A stretch of 64,000 nucleotides of DNA from an uncultured Clostridia bacterium (GCA_947626575.1 CANQSR010000008.1:1-64000), one strand, 5' to 3'; counted from the stretch's first letter, positions 54,462-63,968 are shown. Notes: generated by a model not told the origin, from the letters alone. A program made the numbers and translations.

Positions 54462-54489
54462 TTGAGATTTCCGTATTTTATAGTACAAT
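54462..54489 (+). promoter_or_regulatory. Promoter of secA
   Basis: TTGAGA (54462-54467), 16 bases, TACAAT (54484-54489). Confidence 0.6.
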
Positions 54490-54543
54490 ATACAAGTAAT
54501 ACTTTGCGCGCGCAACGCGCGCATTTTTCGGAGCATTTTCAGA

Positions 54544-57500
54544 ATGGGATTGATTTCTTTCATCAAGGACAGCGACGGCCGCAAGAGCCTCAAAAAGCTC
54601 GATAAAATGGCCCGTTCGGTCGAGGCGCTCGAACCCAAATATCAGGCGATGAGCGACGACGAACTCAAAAACCAGACCAATGTGTTCAAAGACCGTCTCC
54701 AAAAGGGCGAGACGCTCGACGATATCCTCTATGATGCCTTTGCCGCCCTGCGCGAAGCGAGCTGGCGCGTACTCGGCATGAAGCATTTCCACGTCCAGAT
54801 CGTGGGCGGCATCTGCCTCTTTCAGGGCCGTATCGCCGAGATGAAGACGGGCGAAGGCAAGACGCTCGTTGCGACGCTTCCCGCCTACCTCGAAGCGCTC
54901 GGCGGAAAGGGCGTGCATATCGTGACCGTCAACGATTACCTCGCCCGCCGCGACGCGGAATGGATGGGCAAAGTCCACCGCTTTATGGGGCTGAAAGTCG
55001 GCGTCGTCGTTCCGGGCATGTCGCAGGAAGATAAGCGCGAGGCCTACCGTGCGGATATTACCTATGGCACGAACAATGAGTTCGGCTTCGATTACCTCCG
55101 CGATAATCTCGTCTACAACATGGCGGACATGGTCCAGCGCGACCTCAACTTTGCCATCGTGGACGAGGTGGACTCCATCCTTATCGATGAAGCGCGTACG
55201 CCGCTCATCATTTCCCACAGAGGGGAGAAATCCTCCGATCTCTATGAGCGCGCCGATAGGTTCGTCCGCTCCTTGAAGGGCGGTTACGACGACGAACTCG
55301 ACCGCATCTATGAGGAGACGTTGAAGGAAGGCGCCGCGCAGGACGACGATAAGGGCCGCAAGAAACGCAGTTCGACGCAGAGCAAGCTGGATAAATCCGA
55401 ACAGCTCGGCTGGGATTACCTCATCGAGCGCAAGGACCGCGAGGTCCACCTCTTGGCGCTGGGCGCGGAGAAGGCGGAGCGCGTGTTCGGGATCGACGAT
55501 TGGGACGGCATCGAGGCCGCCAAGATAAACCATCACATCCAGCAGGCGCTCAAAGCGCACCATCTCTTCCACCTCGGCGAGCAATACATCATTGCCGACG
55601 AAAAGGACCCGAACGGGGGCGAGCGCAAGGGCATCGTCATCGTCGATGAATTTACGGGCCGTCTCATGATCGGCCGCCGCTATTCGGAAGGCCTCCACCA
55701 GGCCATCGAGGCCAAGGAGGGCATTTCCGTCCGCGAAGAGAACAAGACGGTCGCCACCATCACCTTCCAGAATTATTTCCGTCTCTACAAGAAACTTTCG
55801 GGCATGACGGGTACCGCCAAGACGGAGGAAGGGGAATTCCGCACCATCTACTCTCTCGACGTCATCGAGATCCCCACCAACCGCCCCGTTGCCCGCGAGG
55901 ACCTGCACGACCGCATCTATTCCACCGAGAACGGCAAGAAGAAGGCCATCGTCCGCGAGATCATGGAGCGGCACGCCAAGGGCCAGCCGTTGCTCGTCGG
56001 CACGGTCTCCGTCGAGAAATCGGAGGAGATCTCCAAACTTCTTCGCGTCAACGGCATCAAGCACAATATCCTGAACGCCAAGAACCATGAGCGCGAGGCA
56101 GAGATCGTCGCGCAGGCAGGCAGATACGGCGCGGTGACCATCGCGACCAACATGGCGGGCCGCGGTACGGATATCCTGCTCGGCGGCAACCCCGAATATC
56201 TCGCCAAGAAACAGCTCCGCGGCGAAGGCGTCGAACACGACGTCATCGAACGCGCCACGAGCTATGCCGAACTCGACGAGGAGACGGCGGCGGTGCGCGA
56301 ACGCTACAAGGCGCTTTACGAACAATTCAAACAGCAGACCGACGAGGAGAAGAAGAAAGTCATCGAGGCGGGCGGCCTGTGCATCATCGGCACCGAACGC
56401 CACGAGAGCCGCCGAATTGATAACCAGCTGCGCGGCCGTTCTGGCCGCCAGGGCGATATCGGCGCCTCCATCTTCTTCCTCTCGCTGGAAGACGACCTCA
56501 TGAAGCGCTTCGGCGGCGAACGGATGCAGGCCATCTATGAGCGCAGTAAGATGCAGGAGGATGAGAGCCTCGAAAGCAGTCTTTTGACCCGCCTCATCGA
56601 GTATGCGCAAAAGCAGATCGAGGGCCGCAACTTCGGCATCCGTAAGAACGTCCTCCAATATGACGACGTCATGAATAAGCAGCGTATGCTCATCTACGAC
56701 CAGCGCATGAAGGTGTTGAAGGGCGAGGACGTGCATGAACAGATTTTGAAATACATCCCCGACCTCGTGGAGGACATCGTGCGGCGCACCGTGGATAACG
56801 ACGATATCCCCGCCAAGTGGAACGAGGACGATCTGAACGCCGCGCTCGAAAAGGGATATCTTCCCGCGGAGACCAACTTCGTCACCCGCGAAAAGCTGGA
56901 AAAATGGGATTTCCCCAAGGCGATCGAAAAAATTTCCGCCAAAGTTGCCGAGACCTATGAGGCCAAGATTGCCGATATCAACCAGGCGCTCGCCGAAAAC
57001 GGCAGCGGCACGTTCGGCGACTATGAGCGCACGGTGCTTTTGCGGTACGTCACCGACGAGTGGGTGGACCATATCGACTCCATGGACCAGCTCAGAAAGG
57101 GCATCGGCCTGCGCTCCTATGCGCAGATCGACCCCGTCATTGCCTATAAGCAAGAGGGTTCGGCGATGTTCAACGAGATGATCGAGCGCATCCAAAACCG
57201 CACCATCGACCACCTTCTCCGCGTACGCCTGCAACGCCGCCCCGCCGAGGCGCAACAGCCCGCGCCCCAGCCCCGCCCGCAACAGGCCATCCCGCGCGTG
57301 TATCCCTCCATGCCCAAACAGGAGAACGGGACGCCCGCGCCCGCCGCGCCGCGCGTCTATCCTTCCGCGCCGCAGGGAGAGGGGACTGCCGCCGTGCAGA
57401 TGCCTTCCCGCACGGGGGAGACCATCGTGGATAGCGGCGTGCCTGAGAAGATCGACCTTGCAAAGTTGCAGACGAGCGGTTCGGAGAAATTCAACCCCGC

Positions 57501-57612
57501 GACGATGAAGAAGGCGAAGAAACCGGGCGCCAACGACCCTTGTTGGTGCGGAAGCGGTCTCAAATATAAGAAGTGTCACATGCTCTCCGACGAGCAAAAA
57601 TCCCGCAACTGA
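54544..57612 (+). CDS. secA: Preprotein translocase ATPase SecA
   Basis: 1022 residues, longer than the usual 840. Walker A is in KTGEGKTLVATLP, Walker B in IVDEVDSILIDEARTPLIIS; NMAGRGTDILLGGNP and GRSGRQGDIGAS are the second-domain motifs. A Gln/Pro-rich linker leads to the C-terminal zinc motif CWCGSGLKYKKCH for SecB or ribosome contact. An extra charged insert follows the first nucleotide domain (KKRSSTQSKLDKSEQ, near 275-290). It drives export through SecYEG. prfB follows directly, the classical order. Confidence 0.98.
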   Translation: MGLISFIKDSDGRKSLKKLDKMARSVEALEPKYQAMSDDELKNQTNVFKDRLQKGETLDDILYDAFAALREASWRVLGMKHFHVQIVGGICLFQGRIAEMKTGEGKTLVATLPAYLEALGGKGVHIVTVNDYLARRDAEWMGKVHRFMGLKVGVVVPGMSQEDKREAYRADITYGTNNEFGFDYLRDNLVYNMADMVQRDLNFAIVDEVDSILIDEARTPLIISHRGEKSSDLYERADRFVRSLKGGYDDELDRIYEETLKEGAAQDDDKGRKKRSSTQSKLDKSEQLGWDYLIERKDREVHLLALGAEKAERVFGIDDWDGIEAAKINHHIQQALKAHHLFHLGEQYIIADEKDPNGGERKGIVIVDEFTGRLMIGRRYSEGLHQAIEAKEGISVREENKTVATITFQNYFRLYKKLSGMTGTAKTEEGEFRTIYSLDVIEIPTNRPVAREDLHDRIYSTENGKKKAIVREIMERHAKGQPLLVGTVSVEKSEEISKLLRVNGIKHNILNAKNHEREAEIVAQAGRYGAVTIATNMAGRGTDILLGGNPEYLAKKQLRGEGVEHDVIERATSYAELDEETAAVRERYKALYEQFKQQTDEEKKKVIEAGGLCIIGTERHESRRIDNQLRGRSGRQGDIGASIFFLSLEDDLMKRFGGERMQAIYERSKMQEDESLESSLLTRLIEYAQKQIEGRNFGIRKNVLQYDDVMNKQRMLIYDQRMKVLKGEDVHEQILKYIPDLVEDIVRRTVDNDDIPAKWNEDDLNAALEKGYLPAETNFVTREKLEKWDFPKAIEKISAKVAETYEAKIADINQALAENGSGTFGDYERTVLLRYVTDEWVDHIDSMDQLRKGIGLRSYAQIDPVIAYKQEGSAMFNEMIERIQNRTIDHLLRVRLQRRPAEAQQPAPQPRPQQAIPRVYPSMPKQENGTPAPAAPRVYPSAPQGEGTAAVQMPSRTGETIVDSGVPEKIDLAKLQTSGSEKFNPATMKKAKKPGANDPCWCGSGLKYKKCHMLSDEQKSRN

Positions 57613-57620
57613 GAGAATTT

Positions 57621-58718
57621 ATGTTCAAAGCCGACGATTACAGACTGAAATTGAAGGCGCTTGAGGAGACCCTCGGCGAAGCAAAGTACGCATTGGATAT
57701 CGACCGCCGCTATGAGCAGGTAAAGTCGCTCAGGGCGGAGCAGGAAAACCCGGAGGTCTGGCAGGACCTCGAACGCTCCGCGAAGATCGGGCGGGAGATC
57801 TCCTCCAACGAGTCTAAGATCGCCTCCTATGAAAAGGGCAGAAAGGCGCTCGACGACGCCGACGAGATCGTAGACCTCATCGAGGAGACGGGGGAGGAGG
57901 ACCTCATCCCCGAACTCGATAAGATGATGGCGGCGGCCGAGGCGGATATCGAGGAGATGCGCGTACGCGCGCTTCTCCGCGGCAAATACGATAGTTGCAA
58001 CGCGCTTTTATCCATCCACGCCGGCGCGGGCGGCACCGAGGCATGCGATTGGGTATCCATGTTATACCGCATGTACTGCCGCTATGCCGAAATGAACGGC
58101 TATAAGGTCACGGAAATCGACCGCCTTGCGGGCGATTCCGCAGGCCTCAAATCGGTGGATTTCAAGGTGGAAGGCGAGAATGCTTACGGCTATCTGAAAG
58201 CCGAGATCGGCGTCCACCGCCTTGTGCGCATCTCTCCCTTCGATGCCAACAAACGCCGCCAGACTTCCTTCGCCTCCCTCGAAGTCATGCCCGAAGTGGA
58301 TGACGACGGCGAGGTGGAGATCAAGGATGAGGACATCCGCATCGACGTTTACCGCTCTTCGGGGGCGGGCGGCCAGAAGGTCAACAAGACGGAGACGGCC
58401 ATCCGCATCACGCACTTCCCGACGGGCATCGTCGTCACCTGCCAGAACGAGCGGAGCCAGCTCCAAAATAAGGAGATGGCATTCAAATATCTGCGCTCCA
58501 AGCTCATCGAAAAGCAGATCGAGGAGCGCATGGCGGCGGAGGCCGCTTTGAAGGGCGAGACGAAAAAGATCGAATGGGGTTCGCAGATCCGCTCCTATGT
58601 GTTCTGCCCGTACACGCTCGTCAAGGACCACAGGACGGGCTACGAGATGGGCGACGTGCAGGCAGTGATGGACGGCAACATTCAGGGCTTCATCATCGAC
58701 TATCTGAAAAAGTCGTAA
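57621..58718 (+). CDS. prfB: Peptide chain release factor 2, uninterrupted frame
   Basis: 365 residues. The stop-codon reader SPF (RISPFDANKRRQ, near 205) and catalytic GGQ (SSGAGGQKVNKTET, near 249) identify RF2, which reads UGA and UAA. In most bacteria prfB is split after about 25 codons by an in-frame UGA that the ribosome shifts past. Here the frame runs straight through with no TGA, so that autoregulation is absent. ATG 57621 lies nine bases after the secA stop, after GAGA; the longer reading overlaps secA. Confidence 0.97.
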   Translation: MFKADDYRLKLKALEETLGEAKYALDIDRRYEQVKSLRAEQENPEVWQDLERSAKIGREISSNESKIASYEKGRKALDDADEIVDLIEETGEEDLIPELDKMMAAAEADIEEMRVRALLRGKYDSCNALLSIHAGAGGTEACDWVSMLYRMYCRYAEMNGYKVTEIDRLAGDSAGLKSVDFKVEGENAYGYLKAEIGVHRLVRISPFDANKRRQTSFASLEVMPEVDDDGEVEIKDEDIRIDVYRSSGAGGQKVNKTETAIRITHFPTGIVVTCQNERSQLQNKEMAFKYLRSKLIEKQIEERMAAEAALKGETKKIEWGSQIRSYVFCPYTLVKDHRTGYEMGDVQAVMDGNIQGFIIDYLKKS

Positions 58719-58722
58719 TACT

Positions 58723-59733
58723 ATGAAAGAACCGTTGATTTTGGGAATCGAATCCTCATGCGACGAGACGGCGGCGGCGGTCATCCGCGGCCGCTCTCTT
58801 TTGTCCGACGAGATCATCTCTTCCGCGCAGTTGCAGGCGCGCTTCGGCGGGGTCGTTCCCGAACTTGCCTCCCGCGCCCATACCGACGCCATCGGCGAAG
58901 TGGTCCCGCAGGCCTTAAAGGCGGCGGGGGTCTCGAAGGAAGAGCTGAGCGCGGTGGCCGTCACGTACGGCGCGGGGCTTCTCGGCGCCCTTCTCGTGGG
59001 GCTCTCCTTCGCAAAGGGGCTGGCATATTCCCTGCACATCCCGCTCATCGCCGTCAACCACATCCGCGGCCACCTTGCGGCGGCCTACTTGGAGGACGCA
59101 TCCTTGGAGCCGCCCTTTGTGACGCTGCTCGCGAGCGGCGGGCATACGGCCATCCTGTATGCAAAATCGGAGACGCAGTTCGAGATCCTCGGCGGCACGT
59201 TGGACGACGCGGCGGGGGAGGCGTTCGATAAGATCGCGCGCGTCCTCGGCCTTCCCTATCCCGGAGGGCCGCACGTGGAGGCGTTGGCCCGCGGGGGGAA
59301 CCCGTCCATCCCCATGCCCCGTATGCTCAAAGGGGCGGGCGGTTATAATTTCTCATACAGCGGGCTGAAAACTTACATCATCAACTATGTGCATACGGCC
59401 GAGCAGCGCGGGGAAGAATACAGCCGCGCCGACGTTGCCTGTTCCTTCCAGCATGCGGCGCTCGATATCCTCGTCCAAAAGACGGTGGAGGCCGCAAGGG
59501 AGAAGGGGACGGATACCGTGACGGCGGGCGGCGGGGTCATCGCCAACGGCTATCTCCGCGAGAGCCTTTCCGCTATGTGCGCGCAGGCGGGCCTCAAACT
59601 CGTCCTGCCCGCGAAAAAGCGTTGCACGGATAACGCCGCCATGATCGCGGCCGAGGGCCTCATCCAATACCGTGCGGGAAATTTTGCGCCGCTCTCCGTC
59701 AACGCGGCGCCGAGCATTCCCCTGAAAGTGTGA
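58723..59733 (+). CDS. tsaD: tRNA threonylcarbamoyltransferase TsaD
   Basis: 336 residues. GIESSCDETAAAVI at the N-terminus, the metal-binding HxxxH (NHIRGHLAAAY, near 111-115), LASGGHTAI and GGVIANGYLRE are diagnostic. It transfers the threonylcarbamoyl group to A37 of ANN-reading tRNAs. It starts four bases after prfB. TsaB and TsaE are not in view. Confidence 0.97.
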   Translation: MKEPLILGIESSCDETAAAVIRGRSLLSDEIISSAQLQARFGGVVPELASRAHTDAIGEVVPQALKAAGVSKEELSAVAVTYGAGLLGALLVGLSFAKGLAYSLHIPLIAVNHIRGHLAAAYLEDASLEPPFVTLLASGGHTAILYAKSETQFEILGGTLDDAAGEAFDKIARVLGLPYPGGPHVEALARGGNPSIPMPRMLKGAGGYNFSYSGLKTYIINYVHTAEQRGEEYSRADVACSFQHAALDILVQKTVEAAREKGTDTVTAGGGVIANGYLRESLSAMCAQAGLKLVLPAKKRCTDNAAMIAAEGLIQYRAGNFAPLSVNAAPSIPLKV

Positions 59734-59766
59734 GCGGCAAAAAACACGGGGAAATTTCCGAAAATC

Positions 59767-59795
59767 TTGACAGGAAGCGCTTTCCGCGCTATAAT
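59767..59795 (+). promoter_or_regulatory. Promoter of the copper-chaperone gene
   Basis: Perfect TTGACA (59767-59772), 17 bases, TATAAT (59790-59795). The near palindrome GGAAGCGCTTTCC lies between the boxes and could bind a metal sensor. Confidence 0.8.
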
Positions 59796-59832
59796 ATATC
59801 TATCATTATTGATAAAAGGAGTGTTACGGGTC

Positions 59833-60090
59833 ATGGAAATTATTCTCAAAGTAGAGGGGATGCACTGCGGGATGTGCGAGGCACACGTGAACGACGCCGT
59901 CCGCAAGGCGGTCCCCGAAGCCAAGTCCGTCAAATCCTCCCATGAAAAGGGGGAGACGGTCATCGTCTGCGGGAGCGATTGCTCCGAGGCGGCGCGCGCC
60001 GCGGTCGAAGCGGAGGGGTATCACGTCCTCGGCGTAGAGACCAAGGAAGCGGAAAAGAAGGGATTTTTCGCAAAATTGTTCAAAAAATAG
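59833..60090 (+). CDS. CopZ-like heavy-metal-associated (HMA) protein
   Basis: 85 residues. The HMA fold carries the metal-binding MHCGMC motif at residues 10-15 (VEGMHCGMCEAHVNDAV). It carries Cu(I) or a similar soft metal in the cytoplasm. A C-terminal basic tail (KKGFFAKLFKK) is unusual. No P-type ATPase is in the window. ATG 59833 follows AAAAGGAG at a long spacing of 11 bases; an in-frame GTG overlaps that site. Confidence 0.85.
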   Translation: MEIILKVEGMHCGMCEAHVNDAVRKAVPEAKSVKSSHEKGETVIVCGSDCSEAARAAVEAEGYHVLGVETKEAEKKGFFAKLFKK

Positions 60091-60111
60091 GCGAAATTTT
60101 CAATTTTGGCC

Positions 60112-60140
60112 TTTACAAAAGCGGACCTATCGGTTATAAT
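60112..60140 (+). promoter_or_regulatory. Promoter of the DtxR-type regulator
   Basis: TTTACA (60112-60117), 17 bases, TATAAT (60135-60140). Confidence 0.75.
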
Positions 60141-60170
60141 GTGAACAAGTCCGTTCCGAAGGAGGAAACC

Positions 60171-60536
60171 ATGAAGACGCACGAATCGGAAGAGATGTAT
60201 CTCGAAACCATCCTTCTGCTCAGAAAAAAGCATCCGGGCGTCCATGCGATCGACATCGCGGCGGAGCTTGGGTATGCAAAGTCCAGCGTATCGCGCGCCG
60301 TCGGCCTCCTGCACCAAAAAGGGTACATCGAGATCGGCGAAAACGACGAGATCACGCTGACGCAGGCGGGCTTCGAAAAGGCCTCGGATGTCTATGAACG
60401 GCACCGCGTCATCACGGAACTTCTCGTGCGGATGGGCGCCGATGAACAGCTTGCGGAGGAAAACGCCTGCCGCATCGAACACGTCATCACTCCCGAACTT
60501 TTCGGGATCATGAAGAAGTACGTAAAGGGGAATTGA
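60171..60536 (+). CDS. DtxR/MntR-type metal-dependent repressor, short form
   Basis: 121 residues. A winged helix-turn-helix (HAIDIAAELGYAKSSVSRAVGLLHQKGYI) is followed by the metal-binding dimerisation region (ERHRVITELLVRMGADEQLAEENACRIEHVI), whose Glu, His and Cys are typical ligands for Mn or Fe. The SH3-like third domain is missing, as in MntR. It probably controls a metal transporter elsewhere. GGAGG precedes ATG 60171. Confidence 0.9.
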   Translation: MKTHESEEMYLETILLLRKKHPGVHAIDIAAELGYAKSSVSRAVGLLHQKGYIEIGENDEITLTQAGFEKASDVYERHRVITELLVRMGADEQLAEENACRIEHVITPELFGIMKKYVKGN

Positions 60537-60539
60537 GGG

Positions 60540-60586
60540 AATGGGGAACGCCGTCCGAGAAAATGTCTCGGACGGCGTTCCCCATT
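60540..60586 (+). terminator. Strong intrinsic terminator of the regulator gene
   Basis: A 21-bp stem (AATGGGGAACGCCGTCCGAGA and its complement) with an AAATG loop, symmetric enough to stop transcription from both sides. Confidence 0.85.
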
Positions 60587-60623
60587 ATTATTCGCTTGAC
60601 ATCGCAGAAATTTTCGCGCTTCT

Positions 60624-62357
60624 CTATTCGCGCCGCCGCGCCCGTATCTTTTTAATAAGGAAGATGACGAGGTTCACGGCGAGGAATACGCCATAGACGG
60701 CGATCGCCGCGGGCATATATCCGTTGCAATCGATGATGACGTCGGAGAATGCGGCCGCCCGCCCCGACGTGAAGAGTTCTGTCTGCAACAGCTCGGTAAA
60801 GCAGGCGAAGGTGAAGCCCAGCACGATGAGCGCGGCGAAGAGGAGAAGGCGGCGCTTCCACGAACCGTTATCATAGAAGGCGGCCGTGGCGGCGGCCGTC
60901 GCGCCTAAGAGCAAAAACGCGCCGAAATGGCCGAACAGCTTGCGCACGAACAGCCCCCAGCCGTCCAAACTATCGCTGAACGCCTGCTTTTCCACGGTGA
61001 GAAGCAGGGTATAGGTCGCGCAAAGGTCGCCGTTTTCGTCGCTGAACGCGCTGTTATCCGCCACTCTTACGGTGATCGTGACGACGCCGTTTTCCGCATC
61101 GGCGGAGGAGCGGAACGCCGCCACCGTGCCGTCGCGGTAGATGCGTGCGACGGAGCGGTCGGAAGTTCCGTAATCGACGAAGAGCTGTTTGCCGTCCTCG
61201 CAGTCGAGGTGCAGGGCGGTATTGCGCGAACCCGCGCCGAGGGTAAGGGCATATGTATTTTTCCCCGCGGCGGGGGTAAGCTCTGCGCCGTCGAGGCGCA
61301 GTTTTACGCCGAGAGAGCGGTTGCGGACTTCGAGCGTACACGTGGCCCGCACGCCGCCGCTGAATACCGAGACGGCCGTCAGCGTGACGGTCCCCTTGGC
61401 GCGCGCTTCGAACTCGCCGTCCCCGCCGACGTACAGGATATCGTCGTCCGAACTCTCCCAAAGGACGTCGTCCTCCGTGGTATCGGCGGGCGATAGCGCG
61501 GCGGCGAACGTACCCGCGTCTCCCGCATAGAGATAGGCGGCGGCGCCGTCGTAACGCACGGCGGGGGTGGCGTCGAGATCGATGGCGAGCGAGGCGATGG
61601 GGCGGACGTCGTGCGTGCGCGCGGTGACAAAGACGGCGGCCTCGCTTTGGATGGCCATTTCGGGCGCAGTCTGCGGCGTGTAGGTCGCGCGGATCGCCGT
61701 TTCTCCCTCGCCGACGGCCAAAATTATTTCGTCCTCCACCACCGCCACGGCTGGGTCGAGACTCTCGTATGTAATGACAGCATCCGCGGGTTCGGGGAAG
61801 AGCATGGGAAGGAGCAGGGCCTTATCGCCCGTCTCCAAGGAGATCTCCGTACTCCCGTTTGCAAAGCACAGCGTGAATTGCTCCGCAATGACTTCGGTGA
61901 CGGTCACGGAGATCTGCGTCTGTATCTGCGGGAGCGCGGTGAGCGAAACCGTGACGGTGGTCTCGCCGATGCTCTTCGCATACAGGTTGCCGTTTTCGGC
62001 ATGGACGATGCTCTCATCTGCCGAACTCCATTCCGCCTCGCGGTAGTTGACGGAGGCCGAGGAGGGGGAATAGGAGAGCGCAAGGGAGGCGCGGCTCCCG
62101 CTCTTCAACGTCACCGCCTCGACGGGCTTGCCCTTGGAGACCACGGAGACCGCCGTGGGCTGCACGTCGCGGATGACGTCGTCCGAGAGGTCCGTCATGA
62201 GGCCGTCCACCGCGCCGCCGAAGGCCCCGCTGCTCTCGGAGGAAATGTTGCCGGGGAGCAACGCCTCCACGGAGAGGAAGAGCATCTCCGCGATCATCGC
62301 GGCGAGAAAAATATATTTGAAAATGGTATGGATACGCGCTCTTTTCGCCAGCTCCAT
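60624..62357 (-). CDS. VanZ-like membrane protein with extracellular Ig-like insert
   Basis: 577 residues. An N-terminal membrane span (about 13-35) is followed by roughly 400 extracellular residues with BIG2-type Ig-like repeats (SPSSASVNYREAEWSSADESIVHAE, SPADTTEDDVLWESSDDDILYVG). The C-terminal 110 residues are VanZ-like (KLFGHFGAFLLLGA, FACFTELLQTELFTSGRAAAFSDVIIDCNGY) with about three spans. VanZ domains are associated with glycopeptide (teicoplanin) resistance and other lipid-linked functions. Splitting VanZ by a large Ig-like ectodomain is unusual. The start overlaps the stop of the flavin reductase gene. Confidence 0.85.
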   Translation of the reverse strand: MELAKRARIHTIFKYIFLAAMIAEMLFLSVEALLPGNISSESSGAFGGAVDGLMTDLSDDVIRDVQPTAVSVVSKGKPVEAVTLKSGSRASLALSYSPSSASVNYREAEWSSADESIVHAENGNLYAKSIGETTVTVSLTALPQIQTQISVTVTEVIAEQFTLCFANGSTEISLETGDKALLLPMLFPEPADAVITYESLDPAVAVVEDEIILAVGEGETAIRATYTPQTAPEMAIQSEAAVFVTARTHDVRPIASLAIDLDATPAVRYDGAAAYLYAGDAGTFAAALSPADTTEDDVLWESSDDDILYVGGDGEFEARAKGTVTLTAVSVFSGGVRATCTLEVRNRSLGVKLRLDGAELTPAAGKNTYALTLGAGSRNTALHLDCEDGKQLFVDYGTSDRSVARIYRDGTVAAFRSSADAENGVVTITVRVADNSAFSDENGDLCATYTLLLTVEKQAFSDSLDGWGLFVRKLFGHFGAFLLLGATAAATAAFYDNGSWKRRLLLFAALIVLGFTFACFTELLQTELFTSGRAAAFSDVIIDCNGYMPAAIAVYGVFLAVNLVIFLIKKIRARRRE

Positions 62358-63265
62358 TATTTCTTTTCCTTGCGGCGCTTATCGTTGATGATCTTCAAGG
62401 CGTCGGGGTCGATGACGGAGATGCCCTCCTGCTTTGCGATATTCACCATCTGGGTGAGGGCGGCCTTCAAAAATACGCGGGGGATCTTCACGAGCTGCGC
62501 GCAGGCCTCGTCGGTGAAGGTGATCTCAGGGTCGATGCGCTTTGCGGCATAGATGACGGAGTTGACGTCGCCCTCCTTTGCGGGGATCTTTTCGGGATAG
62601 GGCCGCCTGAACTTGGAACACCAGAAATTGGTGCTGTCACGGTAGCCGTAATCCACAGGCACGGGCGGAAATCCCGATGCCTTGACGCCGTTCACGATGG
62701 AATTCCAATATTTTTCCTTCATCAAGATCTTATCGATCTTTAAGATGAAGTGCGCGCCGAATTTGCTGGTGATGCCGTTGAAATTGCGGTAGGGAGGCTC
62801 GTACCCGTCGAGCGGCCCCGCCTGATCGAGATAGGCGTCTTCGAGAGAGGAATCCCACGTACACTCGAAAACCTGAAACGCCTCTGCGACGACGAGCGGG
62901 CGTTCGCCCTCCGCCTGCCCCTTTTCCAGCGTGAAAATGCAGTCCTTCATCTTTTCATCCGTCGTGTCTCCGGGGAAGCCGAGGCGCACCGCCTCTTTGA
63001 AATATTTGCGCCCGTCGGGGATGAAGTTGAGCGAAACTTTGCTCCCGCGCAAAATGTTCTGGCAGGTATTCGAACTGTTGCGGCATTCGAGGATCATCGC
63101 GTAATAATCCTTTCCTGCGATATAATAGGGGAAGCACAGCGAATACGCGCCGAGGTTGGTCTTTCCGTTCTCCGAGACCGTTCCGATGAGGATGGTGGGC
63201 ATGGGGAAGAAGGAAGAGGTCTGGTAAAAATTGTCTACGATGCGAAGGTCCTTGAAACTGCTCAT
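62357..63265 (-). CDS. Flavin reductase-like (FMN-binding split-barrel) protein
   Basis: 302 residues. The first half has the FMN-binding split-barrel layout (FPMPTILIGTVSENGKTNLGAYSL; ILRGSKVSLNFI) of flavin reductase-like proteins that are often found in anaerobes. The second half has no family match that I know. The ATG at 63265 follows AAAGGAG; seven residues upstream are ignored. It is first in a two-gene operon with the VanZ-like gene (TAATG overlap). Confidence 0.82.
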   Translation of the reverse strand: MSSFKDLRIVDNFYQTSSFFPMPTILIGTVSENGKTNLGAYSLCFPYYIAGKDYYAMILECRNSSNTCQNILRGSKVSLNFIPDGRKYFKEAVRLGFPGDTTDEKMKDCIFTLEKGQAEGERPLVVAEAFQVFECTWDSSLEDAYLDQAGPLDGYEPPYRNFNGITSKFGAHFILKIDKILMKEKYWNSIVNGVKASGFPPVPVDYGYRDSTNFWCSKFRRPYPEKIPAKEGDVNSVIYAAKRIDPEITFTDEACAQLVKIPRVFLKAALTQMVNIAKQEGISVIDPDALKIINDKRRKEKK

Positions 63266-63288
63266 AAAAAAATCTCCTTTCACCATAC

Positions 63289-63317
63289 ATTATATACCTT
63301 TTCGGGGGACATGTCAA
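63289..63317 (-). promoter_or_regulatory. Promoter of the flavin reductase/VanZ operon
   Basis: Minus strand perfect TTGACA (63312-63317), 17 bases, TATAAT (63289-63294). Confidence 0.85.
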
Positions 63318-63423
63318 CGGTTTGGCCTCCGCCGAAAAATTCCAAAAGGCGCACGGCCGCCGCGCGCCTTCTCCCCTCTAAGAGGGTATTTGCGGCGGGA
63401 GAGCATATCTTGACGAAAAACGC

Positions 63424-63452
63424 TTTACAAATCCCATATTTTGTGTTATACT
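63424..63452 (+). promoter_or_regulatory. Promoter of nrdR
   Basis: TTTACA (63424-63429), 17 bases, TATACT (63447-63452). Confidence 0.75.
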
Positions 63453-63478
63453 GACGCTAAGATACAAGGAGAAGAGGT

Positions 63479-63946
63479 ATGCGCTGTTTATATTGCAACT
63501 GTACGGAAAGCAAAGTCATCGACTCGCGCTCGGCGGACGACGACAGGACCATCCGCCGCCGCAGGGAGTGCATCGGCTGCGGGAGACGCTTTACCACCTA
63601 TGAGACCATCGAAGTCGCGCCCATTCTTGTGATCAAGAACGACGGAACGCGGCAGGCTTACGACATGGGCAAGGTCAGAAACGGCATCATCAAGGCCTGC
63701 GAAAAGCGGCCCGTCCCCATCGATAAGATCGATGCGCTCGCCGAGGAGATCACCAAGAAAATTTATAATTCCATGGTGCTGGAAATTTCCTCCAAGGAGA
63801 TCGGCGAGATGGTCATGGACGGCTTGAAGTCGCTCGACGAGGTCGCCTATGTCCGCTATGCGTCCGTCTACCGCTCCTTTAAGGATATCTCTTCCTTCAT
63901 GTCCGAACTCCAACGCATGATGGAAAAGAAGGACGAGAAAAAATAA
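63479..63946 (+). CDS. nrdR: Transcriptional repressor NrdR
   Basis: 155 residues, normal. N-terminal zinc ribbon with cysteines in MRCLYCNCTESK and CIGCGRRFTTYE, then the ATP-cone domain (VIKNDGTRQAYDMGKVRNGI). It represses ribonucleotide reductase genes when dATP is bound. AAGGAG precedes ATG 63479. It sits alone after its own promoter. A further gene starts 22 bases downstream. Confidence 0.97.
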   Translation: MRCLYCNCTESKVIDSRSADDDRTIRRRRECIGCGRRFTTYETIEVAPILVIKNDGTRQAYDMGKVRNGIIKACEKRPVPIDKIDALAEEITKKIYNSMVLEISSKEIGEMVMDGLKSLDEVAYVRYASVYRSFKDISSFMSELQRMMEKKDEKK

Positions 63947-63968
63947 GGCCGCGCCTGCGGGACAGGAT

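Noticed and set aside
54478-57597. A 1039-codon open frame opposite secA
   Set aside because: It is a mirror of the secA codon pattern. The secA motifs on the plus strand are complete, and the antisense product matches nothing. The same applies to long frames opposite araA, GH36, GH2 and spoIVA.
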